From JBBSHS01 sp038232515 (GTDB lineage Bacteria > Actinomycetota > Acidimicrobiia > Acidimicrobiales > JAUJNH01): 46,786 nt of DNA. Location: the NCBI GenBank assembly GCA_038232515.1, contig JBBSHS010000010.1, forward strand, positions 1-46,786. Direction: 5' to 3'. Shown in pieces: positions 31,970 to 40,225 of the stretch (its first letter is position 1; every line of letters begins with the position of its first letter). Made by a program: the position numbers and the translations under genes. The notes under the pieces are model-generated. The model searched no databases, was not told where the DNA came from, and saw only the letters and a list, made by a program, of their open reading frames with translations.

Positions 31970-32316
31970 CCGGCCTTGAGATCGCGGCTGCGGCTGCGCT
32001 CGCCGTGTTCGCCGCGTTCATGGTCTACGCCGTCGTGAACATGAACCGGAGCCTCGGCCTGCTGCGTTCGTCGATCGAGGAGCTGCGCCGTGAGTCGGTC
32101 CCGCTCGTCACCTCGATGCGCTCGACGGTGGTCCAGGCCAACACCGAGCTGGAACGGGTGGACGGCCTGTTGTCGACGGCCGAGTCGATTTCGCACACCG
32201 TCGACGCCGGGTCCCGTCTCGCCTATCTGGCCTTTTCCAACCCGGTCATCAAGGTGCTGGCCTTCGGCTCGGGGGCGGCACGGGCGACGCGTCGGCTACG
32301 CAGGTCGCGGGCCTGA
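31966..32316 (+). CDS. DUF948 small membrane protein
   Basis: The 116-residue protein begins with one hydrophobic helix (LEIAAAAALAVFAAFMVYAVV). An amphipathic, probably coiled-coil stretch follows (NMNRSLGLLRSSIEELRRES onwards, about residues 26-75), then LAYLAFSNPVIKVLAFGSGA and a basic end. This is the DUF948 pattern: an N-terminal anchor with a helical cytoplasmic domain. Its function is unknown. In actinobacteria it is commonly found with a second small membrane protein just before alaS, exactly as here. The TTG start is supported by GGGGAAGAG immediately upstream. The next gene begins five bases after its stop. Confidence 0.82.
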   Translation: MTGLEIAAAAALAVFAAFMVYAVVNMNRSLGLLRSSIEELRRESVPLVTSMRSTVVQANTELERVDGLLSTAESISHTVDAGSRLAYLAFSNPVIKVLAFGSGAARATRRLRRSRA

Positions 32317-32321
32317 GAGGC

Positions 32322-32753
32322 GTGTTCAAGCGCCTGCTGTGGCTCGTCATCGGCGCCACCTTCGGCTTCGGGTGCTCGTGGTGGGTGACACGGACCATCC
32401 GCCACACCATCGAACAGCTGTCGCCCGAGCACATGTCCCAGAACCTGGCCGCCATGGTGCACAACGTGGGCCGCCGGCTACGCGAGGCGGTGGTCGATGG
32501 GCGAGCGGCGATGGCCGAACGGGAGTTGGAAATCAGGGCGTCACTTGAACCGGGCGCCCCGCTGCCCTCACAGCTGTACCCGGCCAGATTGGCCGACCGC
32601 ATGGGGCTCGTCTACCTGCCGCCCGGCGAGGACAGGGAGTTGGTACCGGTTCGTGGCGGGGAGGACGGACGGCGTCAGCCCGGAGGGCTTGCGCCGGTGT
32701 GGCCGCCAGACCCGTCCCGCGCGCCGCCGCGCCGGCGCATGGGCCGCATCTGA
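32322..32753 (+). CDS. Small membrane protein (DUF6167-like) preceding alaS
   Basis: The 143-residue protein has a single N-terminal membrane helix (MFKRLLWLVIGATFGFGCSWW), a helical region with VGRRLREAVVDGRAAMAERE (about residues 48-70), and a Pro/Arg-rich C-terminus ending RRRMGRI. The position between a DUF948 protein and alaS, and the helix followed by the repeated-Glu stretch, match a small family seen in Streptomyces at the same place. Function unknown; it may form a membrane complex with the DUF948 partner. The GTG start follows GAGAGGC, a reasonable ribosome site. Confidence 0.72.
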   Translation: MFKRLLWLVIGATFGFGCSWWVTRTIRHTIEQLSPEHMSQNLAAMVHNVGRRLREAVVDGRAAMAERELEIRASLEPGAPLPSQLYPARLADRMGLVYLPPGEDRELVPVRGGEDGRRQPGGLAPVWPPDPSRAPPRRRMGRI

Positions 32754-32826
32754 CGGCTGCGTCCGCCGACGGCGCCGCCCCTTCGCGGTGTGCCCGACTT
32801 CGGGCCGCCGGCCGACGGGGCGCCGG

Positions 32827-32832
32827 TAGCAT
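32827..32832 (+). promoter_or_regulatory. -10 box near the alaS start
   Basis: TAGCAT precedes the alaS ATG by nine bases, predicting a leader of about two bases. No Shine-Dalgarno is visible. Confidence 0.5.
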
Positions 32833-32841
32833 CCGCCCACC

Positions 32842-35454
32842 ATGAGTTCGCCCCCGATGACGGCCGACGGGCTCCGCCGCCTCTTCGGCCGGTTCTTTGC
32901 CGACCGCGGGCACGTCGTGCTGCCATCGGCCGGGCTCATTCCCCACCACCCCGCTGCGCCGCTGTTCACGAACGCGGGGATGAACCAGTTCCTCCCGTAC
33001 TTCCTGGGAGAGGAGCCCGCTCCCTACGCCCGTGTCACCACCGCCCAGAAATGCGTCCGGGTCATGGGCAAGCACGACGACATCGAGAACATCGGGCGTA
33101 GCAAGCGCCACCTCACCTTCTTCGAGATGCTCGGCAACTTCAGCTTCGGCGACTACTTCAAGCCGGGCGCCATCGCCTACGCGTGGGAGCTGATCACCGA
33201 GGGGTTCGGCTTCGATCCCGGGCGTCTGTGGGTCACCGTGCACGAGAGTGACCATGAGGCCCTGGACCTGTGGCTGGAGCTGAGCGACGTGCCCCGCGAG
33301 CGCATCCAGAAGATGGGGGCGGACAACTTCTGGGAGATGGGCGAGACGGGGCCGTGCGGGCCGTGCTCGGAGATCTACTTCGACAAGGGGCCGGCCTACG
33401 GTCGCGACGGCGGGCCCGCGCACGGTTCCGACGAGCGCTTCGCCGAGTTCTGGAACCTGGTGTTCATGCAGTACGACCGCCAGGCCGACGGTTCGCTGCC
33501 CCCCCTGCCCAAGCAGAACATCGACACCGGAGCCGGCTTCGAACGCTGCTTGTGCCTGGTGCAGAACGTCGACTCGGTGTTCGACACCGACCTGCTGGTG
33601 CCCCTGGTGACGGCGGCCCAGGAGGTGACCGGCGTCCCGCTCGGGCGCAGCCCAGAGCTCGACACCAGCCTGCGCATCCTGGCCGACCACGCCCGGTCGA
33701 TGACTTTCCTCATCAACGATGGCGTCTTCCCCTCCAACGAGGACCGCGGCTATGTGCTGCGCCGGATCATCCGGCGGGCGGTGCGGCGGGCCTACTCCTC
33801 CATGGGCGTCCAGCGCATGGTGACGGCGACCATGGTCGACGCGGTGGTGGCCCAGATGGCCCCGGCCTATCCCGAGTTGGCCAAGAACGCCGACTACGTC
33901 AAGACGGTGGTCGAGCGCGAAGAGGCCAGCTTCCGTCAGACCCTCGACCGAGGCCTCAACCTGCTGGAGACGGCCATCTCGGCGGGGGCCACGCAGGTGG
34001 GCGGAGACGTCGCCTTCCAGCTGCACGACACCTTCGGCTTCCCCATCGAGGTGACCCGGGAAGTGGCCGCCGAACGGGGGATCACGGTGGACCAGGCCGG
34101 CTTCCACGCGGCAATGGCGGAACAGCGGCGCCGGGCCCAGGAGTCAGCCAGGAAAGGCGATGCATCCCAGAATCCCAATGTCGACGCCTACCGGTCGTTG
34201 CTCGACCACTACGGCCCGACGGTGTTCGTGGGCGATGGTGACGAGGCGGCGACGGTGGCGGCGACGGTCCTGGGCGTGCTGCCGGGTCAGGACACCAGCC
34301 ACGTCGAGCTGGTGCTGGACACGACCCCCTTCTACGCCGAGGGCGGCGGACAGGTGGGCGACACCGGGGGGATCTCCACCGAGACGGGGCTGGCCCGGGT
34401 GGTGGGCACCACGCGTGGCGCACCCGGGCTCACCCGCCACGTGGCCGTGATGGAGCGAGGCACCATCACTCCGGGGCAGGAGGCGCAGGCCACCATCGAC
34501 AAGGAGCGGCGCGACGCCATCCGGCGCAACCACACGGGTACGCACCTGCTCCACTGGGCCTTGCGTGAGGTGCTCGGTCAGCACGTCAAGCAGCAGGGAT
34601 CGCTGGTGGCGCCGGACGAGCTGCGTTTCGACTTCAGCCACTTCTCGGCCATGACCGCCGCCGAGGTGGCCAAGGTCGAGGAGCTCGTCAACGCCGAGGT
34701 GCTCACGAACTCCCGGGTCGAGGTGCGGGAGATGAGCAGAGCCGAGGCTGAGCGGGCCGGCGCCGTCGCCTTCTTCGGCGAGAAGTACGGCGACGTCGTG
34801 CGGGTGCTCGATGCCGGCCCCCACAGCCGGGAGCTGTGCGGCGGCACCCATGTGCGGGCGCTGGGCCAGATCGGGCCCTTGAAGATCGTGAAGGAGGAAT
34901 CGGTCGCTTCCAACACGCGGCGGGTGTACGCCCTGACCGGGCTGGGAGCCCTGCGGCGGGTGCACGATGAGGAGGCGACCCTGGCCCGGGCCGCCGGCCT
35001 TCTCAAGGCCCAACCCGAGGAGGTGCCCGAGCGGATCGAGTCCCTGCTGTCGCAGCGCAAGGCCCTCGACGAGGAATTGCGGTTGTTCAGGACCAAGGTG
35101 GCCACCGCCGAGGCGTCGACGCTCGCCGCCGCCGCGGTCGATGGAGCGGTGGTGGCGCGCCGGGACGGGTTCGATCCCGACGGCCTGCGCGCCCTGGCCC
35201 AGGCCGTCCGGGCGGCCGATCCGGGCCTGCGGGCGGTGGTGCTGATGGGATCGCCGGACGGGCAGCGGGTGAGCCTGGTGGCCAGTGTCCGGCCGGGTGA
35301 GGTGGCTGCGGACCTGTTGAAGGATGCGGCCAAGGCGGTGGGGGGCGGCGCCGGTGGCAAGGGCGACCTGGCCCAGGCCGGCGGCAGGGACGCCGCAGGC
35401 CTCGACGCCGCCCTGGAGGCGGTGAACGTCCTGCTCGGCCTCGACGGCGCCTGA
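32842..35454 (+). CDS. alaS: Alanyl-tRNA synthetase
   Basis: AlaRS charges tRNA-Ala and removes mischarged serine or glycine. The 870-residue protein has the class II catalytic core (FTNAGMNQFLPYF; TTAQKCVRVMGKHDDIENIG; HLTFFEMLGNFSFGDYF; GPCGPCSEIYFD; WNLVFMQYDR), the middle tRNA-recognition region (RILADHARSMTFLINDGVFP), the editing domain with its zinc motif HTGTHLLHWALR and the CGGTHV cysteine-histidine pair, and a glycine-rich C-terminal domain (GGGAGGKGDLAQAGG). Length is normal. The ATG is right for the family, probably on a near-leaderless message. ruvX follows after an 86-base gap with an inverted repeat. Confidence 0.97.
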   Translation: MSSPPMTADGLRRLFGRFFADRGHVVLPSAGLIPHHPAAPLFTNAGMNQFLPYFLGEEPAPYARVTTAQKCVRVMGKHDDIENIGRSKRHLTFFEMLGNFSFGDYFKPGAIAYAWELITEGFGFDPGRLWVTVHESDHEALDLWLELSDVPRERIQKMGADNFWEMGETGPCGPCSEIYFDKGPAYGRDGGPAHGSDERFAEFWNLVFMQYDRQADGSLPPLPKQNIDTGAGFERCLCLVQNVDSVFDTDLLVPLVTAAQEVTGVPLGRSPELDTSLRILADHARSMTFLINDGVFPSNEDRGYVLRRIIRRAVRRAYSSMGVQRMVTATMVDAVVAQMAPAYPELAKNADYVKTVVEREEASFRQTLDRGLNLLETAISAGATQVGGDVAFQLHDTFGFPIEVTREVAAERGITVDQAGFHAAMAEQRRRAQESARKGDASQNPNVDAYRSLLDHYGPTVFVGDGDEAATVAATVLGVLPGQDTSHVELVLDTTPFYAEGGGQVGDTGGISTETGLARVVGTTRGAPGLTRHVAVMERGTITPGQEAQATIDKERRDAIRRNHTGTHLLHWALREVLGQHVKQQGSLVAPDELRFDFSHFSAMTAAEVAKVEELVNAEVLTNSRVEVREMSRAEAERAGAVAFFGEKYGDVVRVLDAGPHSRELCGGTHVRALGQIGPLKIVKEESVASNTRRVYALTGLGALRRVHDEEATLARAAGLLKAQPEEVPERIESLLSQRKALDEELRLFRTKVATAEASTLAAAAVDGAVVARRDGFDPDGLRALAQAVRAADPGLRAVVLMGSPDGQRVSLVASVRPGEVAADLLKDAAKAVGGGAGGKGDLAQAGGRDAAGLDAALEAVNVLLGLDGA

Positions 35455-35489
35455 CGCTGTCTGGCCACGGAGACCCAGCCGACAGCGTC
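35453..35489. terminator. Inverted repeat after alaS, possible weak terminator
   Basis: GACGCTGTC (35453-35461, overlapping the alaS stop) is perfectly complementary to GACAGCGTC (35481-35489). A TGG/CCA pair inside lengthens the stem with a bulge. No U-tract follows. It could stop transcription or be a protein-binding site before ruvX. Confidence 0.4.
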
Positions 35490-35540
35490 GATGGGGAGGG
35501 CGAAGCGGGCGGTGACCGTGCCGTGGCAGGATAAAAGGCC

Positions 35541-35984
35541 GTGCGTGTCATCGGCATCGACCTGGGGAGCCGACGTATCGGTGTGGCTGCGTCCGACCCG
35601 AGCGGCACCCTGGCCTCGCCCCTCGAGGTCGTCGACCGCAGCCCCCACCGGTGCGTCGATCACGCCCGATTGACCAGGATCGTCGAGGAGGTCGGTGCCC
35701 AGAGGGTTGTGATCGGTCTGCCGTTGGCGATGTCAGGGCGGCCCACGGCGGCGGCGCAGGCGGCTCTGGCCGAGGCCGACGAACTGGCTGCCGTGCTGGG
35801 CGTGCCGGTGGAGACCTACGACGAGCGCCTGACCACCGTGGCCGCCCACGCCGCCCTGGCCGCCGGTGGCACCCGGAGCCGCCGACGCCGTCGGGTGGTC
35901 GACAAGTCGGCGGCTGCCGTCCTACTCCAATCCTGGATGGACCGGCGGACCGCCATCCGAGCGACGCAGACAACGAGGCCATGA
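35541..35984 (+). CDS. ruvX: Holliday junction resolvase-like RNase RuvX (YqgF)
   Basis: YqgF/RuvX proteins have an RNase H-like fold; in bacteria they act in 16S rRNA 5'-end maturation and have Holliday-junction-type activity in vitro. The 147-residue protein has the first catalytic aspartate in VIGIDLGSRRIGVA (near residue 6), VIGLPLAMSGRPTA, the glutamate in VETYDERLTTVAA and the final aspartate in RVVDKSAAAVLLQSW. Length is typical. The GTG start gives MRVIGIDLG; GGATAAAAGG lies just upstream. mltG overlaps its stop by four bases, the usual actinobacterial arrangement. Confidence 0.93.
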   Translation: MRVIGIDLGSRRIGVAASDPSGTLASPLEVVDRSPHRCVDHARLTRIVEEVGAQRVVIGLPLAMSGRPTAAAQAALAEADELAAVLGVPVETYDERLTTVAAHAALAAGGTRSRRRRRVVDKSAAAVLLQSWMDRRTAIRATQTTRP

Positions 35985-37060
35985 GCACCACCACAGACGA
36001 TCCGATGAACGACGCCCTGGAGCCGATGCCACCGCCTTCACCGAGGCGACCACGGTGGCTGTTGCTGGTCGTGGTCGTGGTCGTGGCCTGTGTGGCCATT
36101 CTGGCCGGGATGTTCGTGTACGTGAGAAGCGACATCAACCCGGGCGGTCGACCGGGGGCCGATGTGGCCGTGAACATCCCCGGCAAGTCGAGCACCAACC
36201 AGATCGCCGCCCTGCTGGCCGGAAAGGACGTCATCCACGGGTCGAGGGTCTTCGCCTACTGGACCAAGATCGCCGGCAAAGGCCCCTATCTGGCCGGCGA
36301 CTACGTGCTGAAGAAGAACTCCAGCTACGACGATGTGGCCAAGGTCCTGGCGACCGGCCCGGCGCAGACGTCGGAACGCTTCGTGGTTCCCGAGGGCCTC
36401 ACCCTGCGCCAGATCGCCGACCGGGTCGGAAGGCTTCCCGGGCGCAACGCCGACACCTTCTACAAGCTGGCCACCGCAGGCGTGGTCCGCTCACCGGTGG
36501 AGCCGGCCGATGCCAAGACGCTCGAAGGCCTTCTGTTCCCGTCGACCTATTTCCTCGGCCCCAAGGACGCCGAGGCCCAGATCCTGCAACGGATGATCGA
36601 CGGGTTCGACCAGGTGTCCCAAAAGGTGAACCTGACGTCGGGCGCCGCCCTCCGCCATGTCACGCTCTACCAGTCGGTGATTGTGGCCAGCATGATCGAA
36701 CGGGAGGCGAAGTTCGACTCCGACCGGGCCAGGATCGCCGAGGTGATCTACAACCGCCTGGCCAAGGGTATGCCCCTCGGCTTCAACTCCACGGTGGCCT
36801 ACGGGCTGAACAAGACCGCGCTCGACGCCGGTGACATCAAGATCGCCGGGCCCTACAACACCTACATCAACAGGGGCCTGCCCCCCACGCCCATCGCCAA
36901 CCCCGGTGAGTCCAGTCTGCAGGCCGCGGTGACCCCCGAGGCCGGCCCGCTCCTGTATTTCGTGGCCGTCGACAAAGCCGGCCACCTCGCCTTCGCCGGC
37001 ACCTTGGCCGAGCAGAACAAGAACGTCGCCCTGTCCCGGGCCAACGGCGTCGCACCCTGA
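35981..37060 (+). CDS. mltG: Endolytic murein transglycosylase MltG (YceG-like)
   Basis: MltG cuts nascent peptidoglycan glycan strands in the periplasmic space and ends their elongation. The 359-residue protein has a cytoplasmic Pro/Arg-rich N-terminus, one membrane helix (WLLLVVVVVVACVAILAGMF, about residues 26-45), a LysM-like region (VPEGLTLRQIADRVG) and the YceG domain with the catalytic glutamate in VIVASMIEREAKFDSDRARI and the downstream NRLAKGMPLGFNSTVAYGL, then YNTYINRGLPPTPIANPGESSL. The ATG overlaps the ruvX stop. aroE starts five bases after the stop, so ruvX, mltG and aroE form one operon. Confidence 0.94.
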   Translation: MSTTTDDPMNDALEPMPPPSPRRPRWLLLVVVVVVACVAILAGMFVYVRSDINPGGRPGADVAVNIPGKSSTNQIAALLAGKDVIHGSRVFAYWTKIAGKGPYLAGDYVLKKNSSYDDVAKVLATGPAQTSERFVVPEGLTLRQIADRVGRLPGRNADTFYKLATAGVVRSPVEPADAKTLEGLLFPSTYFLGPKDAEAQILQRMIDGFDQVSQKVNLTSGAALRHVTLYQSVIVASMIEREAKFDSDRARIAEVIYNRLAKGMPLGFNSTVAYGLNKTALDAGDIKIAGPYNTYINRGLPPTPIANPGESSLQAAVTPEAGPLLYFVAVDKAGHLAFAGTLAEQNKNVALSRANGVAP

Positions 37061-37065
37061 CACCG

Positions 37066-37950
37066 ATGGCCGCCGGCTCCGACCCGGCGTGGCGCCAGGT
37101 TCACGGCGGCCCCACCAGCCGGTGGCCCACCGCGGCCACGCAGGTTGTGTGCGTCATCGGCTCGCCTATCCGCCACTCGCTGTCGCCCGCCATCCACAAC
37201 GCCGCCTTCGCCCACCTGGGCATGGACTGGGCTTCCGTGGCCTTCGAGGTCGCCGCCGGCCAGGCCGCCGCCGCCCTGGCCGGCGCCCGGGCCCTCGGAC
37301 TGATGGGCTTGTCGGTGACGATGCCCCACAAAGCGGCGGTGGCGGCGGCCGTGGACGAGGCCTCGGGCGTGGCCGCGGCCCTTGGCGCAGTCAACACGGT
37401 GGTGCGCCGGGGCGATCGCCTGATCGGCCACAGCACCGACGGCGAGGGGTTCTTGGCCTCGCTTCGGGCCGTCGACGTGGACCCCGCCGGCCGGCGCACC
37501 GCCCTCGTTGGCGCCGGTGGGGCGGCCAGAGCGGTGGCTCAGGCCCTCGGCTCGGCCGGTGCGGAGGTGGTGGTGGTGGCCCGCCGACCGCAGGCCGCCC
37601 ACCAGGCCGCGGCCCTGGCCGGGCGGACGGGCCGGGTCGGCGGGCCGGGCGACATCGCCGCCGCCGACCTGGTGGTGAACGCCACTCCCGTCGGCATGGC
37701 GGGCACGCCCGGCCAGGATCACCTGGCCGTCGATCCCGGCTCGCTCCACCATGGCCAGGTCGTGGTCGACCTCGTGTACCACCCGCGCCGGACCCCGCTG
37801 TTGGCCGCGGCCGAGGCCGCCGGCGCGCAGGCCGTTGACGGTGTGGGGATGCTCGTGCACCAGGCGGCGCTCGCCTTCCGGCTCTGGACCCAGGTGGCGG
37901 CCCCGGTCGGGGTGATGAGGGCGGCGGCGCTGGACGCGCTGGCCGAGTGA
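37066..37950 (+). CDS. aroE: Shikimate dehydrogenase
   Basis: AroE reduces 3-dehydroshikimate to shikimate with NADPH. The 294-residue protein has the substrate domain (VIGSPIRHSLSPAIHNAAF; LSVTMPHK with the catalytic lysine; NTVVRRGDRLIGHSTDGEGF with the catalytic aspartate) and the NADP-binding Rossmann part (GAGGAARAVAQALGSAGAEV; NATPVGMAG; DLVYHPRRTPLL; GVGMLVHQAALAF). The STDG sequence replaces the more usual NTDG. About 26 non-conserved residues precede the domain, so a start further in is possible, but the ATG lies directly after mltG. The rest of the pathway genes here are at 40.2-43.4 kb. Confidence 0.94.
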   Translation: MAAGSDPAWRQVHGGPTSRWPTAATQVVCVIGSPIRHSLSPAIHNAAFAHLGMDWASVAFEVAAGQAAAALAGARALGLMGLSVTMPHKAAVAAAVDEASGVAAALGAVNTVVRRGDRLIGHSTDGEGFLASLRAVDVDPAGRRTALVGAGGAARAVAQALGSAGAEVVVVARRPQAAHQAAALAGRTGRVGGPGDIAAADLVVNATPVGMAGTPGQDHLAVDPGSLHHGQVVVDLVYHPRRTPLLAAAEAAGAQAVDGVGMLVHQAALAFRLWTQVAAPVGVMRAAALDALAE

Positions 37951-38070
37951 CGGCCGTCCTCGGCGGGCGGGACAGGCCTCGGCGACCGATGAGTACGTCG
38001 TCAAACCCCGCCGGTGGTCGGCCTCGGACACGCTTCCCATGGGCGACACCGACACCCGGTTGCCGACCTT

Positions 38071-38076
38071 TAGCCT
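38071..38076 (+). promoter_or_regulatory. -10 box of a probable leaderless promoter (glycosidase-like gene)
   Basis: TAGCCT is followed by eight bases and the ATG at 38085. The rest of the 134-base gap after aroE shows nothing clear. Confidence 0.5.
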
Positions 38077-38084
38077 GACGGGCC

Positions 38085-39254
38085 ATGCGTCTGGACCGGT
38101 GGCTGGCACGGGTGACGGTCGCCCTTGCCGTGACGAGCTGTGGCTCAGCGGTGTGGGTGGCGTCGACCCGCAGCCCCGTCTCCACCAACGCCACCCTCCG
38201 GCCGGCCGTCGCCACCGGAGCCATCGACGCCCCGACGCCAGCCCCGACGCCCGCCGATCCCGGCCCCGTCCCCGTCCCCGTCCCCGTCACGACCGCGCCT
38301 CCGGCGGCGACGTCGGCCGTCGCCGTCGACATCCCCAAAGGACCGGTGCGCCAGGCGGGGTGCCCGCCGCCACCCAGCTCGGGGGGAGGCGGCCGGCCGC
38401 CCTGGCATCCCGCCGTCCTGGTCCCCGACGACGCCCTGCCGGCCCCGGCCCCGCCTCCGACGACCAAGGTCACCGGAGTGTCCATGCTGGAGGGCAAGGG
38501 CATGTGGATCTGGCAGTGGGACAAGACCGACGGAGGCTCGGCCGCGGCGGTGGTGGCCCGGGCCGCCGGGGCCGGCCTGCACACGTTGTGGGTCCGGGTG
38601 GGCGACACCCGCTCGGGCTTCTACGGCGGAGATGTCCTGGCCGGCCTGGTGCCCGCCGCCCATGCCCGTGGGATCTCCGTGGTGGCGTGGGGCTTCCCGC
38701 ACCTGTACGACCCCATGGTGGACGCCGCCTGGTCGGCAGAGGTGCTGGCCTGGCGGGGCCCGGGCGGCGAGCGGGTCGACGCCTTCAGCCCGGACCTGGA
38801 GCTGCCCACTGAAGGAGTGGCCGTCACCACCAAGCGGCTGGCCGTCTACCTCGGCGCCGTACGGGCGACGGCCACCGGCCGACCGCTGGTGGCCACCGTG
38901 TACCCGCCGACGGAGTCCAGGCGGGCGACCTACCCCTACGCCACGGTCGGCGCCTACTCCGATGCCACCGCCCCGATGGAGTACTGGGGTTGTCGGGAGC
39001 CGGGCCAGGCCGCGATCGAGGCGGTACAGGGCCTGGCCGCCTTCGGGCCGGTGCTCCCGATCGGGCAGGCCTACGACATGGCGTCGGATGGCGGCCGCCA
39101 CGGGGCACCCAGCCGGGCCGAGACGCTGCGCTTCTTGGACGTGGCCCACCGCTCCGGTGCCCTCGGCGTCACCTTCTGGGACTGGCAGGAGGCCAATGCC
39201 GAGCAATGGGGTGCGCTCACCGCCTACCCGTGGTCATCCTCGGGGGCGCCCTGA
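38085..39254 (+). CDS. Secreted glycosidase-like lipoprotein with Pro-rich linker
   Basis: The 389-residue protein has a signal-like N-terminus with a plausible lipobox (AVTSC, cysteine near residue 19). A long linker of about 100 residues follows, rich in Pro, Ala and Thr and including repeated PVPVPVPV. A C-terminal domain from about residue 128 has the look of a TIM-barrel glycoside hydrolase: MWIWQWDKTDGG, GLHTLWVRVGDT, GISVVAWGFPHLYDP, VDAFSPDLELP, PLVATVYPP, MEYWG and LGVTFWDWQEANA. Asp and Glu residues in DLE and WDWQEA are candidate catalytic acids. The substrate is unknown; the cell-wall-facing location suggests a surface polysaccharide. The exact family is not recognised with certainty. 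Confidence 0.7.
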   Translation: MRLDRWLARVTVALAVTSCGSAVWVASTRSPVSTNATLRPAVATGAIDAPTPAPTPADPGPVPVPVPVTTAPPAATSAVAVDIPKGPVRQAGCPPPPSSGGGGRPPWHPAVLVPDDALPAPAPPPTTKVTGVSMLEGKGMWIWQWDKTDGGSAAAVVARAAGAGLHTLWVRVGDTRSGFYGGDVLAGLVPAAHARGISVVAWGFPHLYDPMVDAAWSAEVLAWRGPGGERVDAFSPDLELPTEGVAVTTKRLAVYLGAVRATATGRPLVATVYPPTESRRATYPYATVGAYSDATAPMEYWGCREPGQAAIEAVQGLAAFGPVLPIGQAYDMASDGGRHGAPSRAETLRFLDVAHRSGALGVTFWDWQEANAEQWGALTAYPWSSSGAP

Positions 39255-39324
39255 GGGCCCGACTCGTGGTGGGGATGAGGTGAGCGTCGGGTCGGCGCAC
39301 CTCCCCCCCGAAAAGAGGGTCGGC

Positions 39325-39330
39325 TACCGT
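39325..39330 (+). promoter_or_regulatory. Candidate -10 box for the prepilin peptidase gene
   Basis: TACCGT lies 11 bases before the ATG, predicting a leader of a few bases. The 87-base gap upstream also holds a C-run and no other feature. Confidence 0.35.
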
Positions 39331-39341
39331 GCCCCGCCGAG

Positions 39342-40115
39342 ATGATCGCCACCCTCGGCCTCGTCTGCGGGGTGCTGGGCCTGCTGGTCGGGTCGGTGGC
39401 CAAGGTCGTCGTGCGCCGGGTACCCGCCGGAGAGCATTTCCTGCCGGTACGGCGGCCGTGCCCATCCTGTGCCGCCGCCCCCGGGGCCATAGAGCTGGTG
39501 CCCGTGGTCGGGTGGCTGGCCCGACGAGGGCGCTGCCCGACCTGCGAGAGGCGGACCGGGTGGCGTGACCCCCTCGTCGAGCTGGGTTGCGCGGCGGTTT
39601 TCGTGGCCGCGGCCGTTCGCTTCGGCTGGGCCTGGGAGCTGCCTGCCTACCTGGCCCTGTTCGGTGGGCTGGTGGTTCTGTCAGCCATCGACCTCGAGCA
39701 CTTCCTGCTTCCGAACCGCGTCCTCTACCCGACGCTGTTCACGGTGGCGCCCCTGCTGGCACTGGCATCGGTGCTCCACGGCAACGCCCCCAGCGCGCTG
39801 CACGCGGCGGAGGGCGGTCTGGCCGCCTTCGCCCTGTTCTTCCTGATCAACTTCGCTTATCCCGACGGCATGGCCTTCGGCGACGTCCGGCTGTCCGGGG
39901 TTCTCGGCATGGCCACGGGCTGGCTGAGCCTCGGCCACGCCGTGCTCGCCTTCTTCCTGGCCTTCCTGACGTCCTCCGTGGTCGGGCTGACTCTCGTCCT
40001 CCTGGGCGTGCGGGGACGCAGGGACCCCATCCCGTTCGGACCGTTCCTGGCCCTCGGCGCCGCCCTGGCCGTGCTGTTCGGACAGCCCATGCTGAACGCC
40101 TACCTGGGCCAGTAG
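39342..40115 (+). CDS. A24-family prepilin peptidase (type IV pilin leader peptidase)
   Basis: This 257-residue polytopic membrane protease cleaves the leader of type IV prepilins or pseudopilins and may methylate the new N-terminus. The N-terminal cytoplasmic part has two CxxC pairs (RPCPSC and GRCPTC) for zinc. The two catalytic aspartates are visible as SAIDLEHFLLPNR (near residue 122) and GMAFGDVRLSGVLG (near 181), the latter a variant of GxGDxKL. Seven to eight hydrophobic helices are seen. The ATG sits directly before the first helix. No pilin or pilus ATPase gene is in the window; M. tuberculosis also has an isolated copy in this syntenic position. Confidence 0.9.
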   Translation: MIATLGLVCGVLGLLVGSVAKVVVRRVPAGEHFLPVRRPCPSCAAAPGAIELVPVVGWLARRGRCPTCERRTGWRDPLVELGCAAVFVAAAVRFGWAWELPAYLALFGGLVVLSAIDLEHFLLPNRVLYPTLFTVAPLLALASVLHGNAPSALHAAEGGLAAFALFFLINFAYPDGMAFGDVRLSGVLGMATGWLSLGHAVLAFFLAFLTSSVVGLTLVLLGVRGRRDPIPFGPFLALGAALAVLFGQPMLNAYLGQ

Positions 40116-40212
40116 GCCGGCATGGGAGGAGGCTCCTGTGGCCCGTCAACCGGACGGCGTCCGTTACTGGCCGGGGCCACGAACTGGCCATGGGCGTCGG
40201 ACGGCCTCCTCA

Positions 40213-40218
40213 TAGAAT
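40213..40218 (+). promoter_or_regulatory. -10 box of a probable leaderless promoter (aro operon)
   Basis: TAGAAT is followed by exactly seven bases and the ATG of aroC at 40226. It would drive aroC-aroK-aroB-aroQ. Confidence 0.6.
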
Positions 40219-40225
40219 GCGGCCG

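Noticed and set aside
35532..35537. TAAAAG as a leaderless -10 box for ruvX
   Set aside because: It does not fit TANNNT and is only three bases from the start codon.
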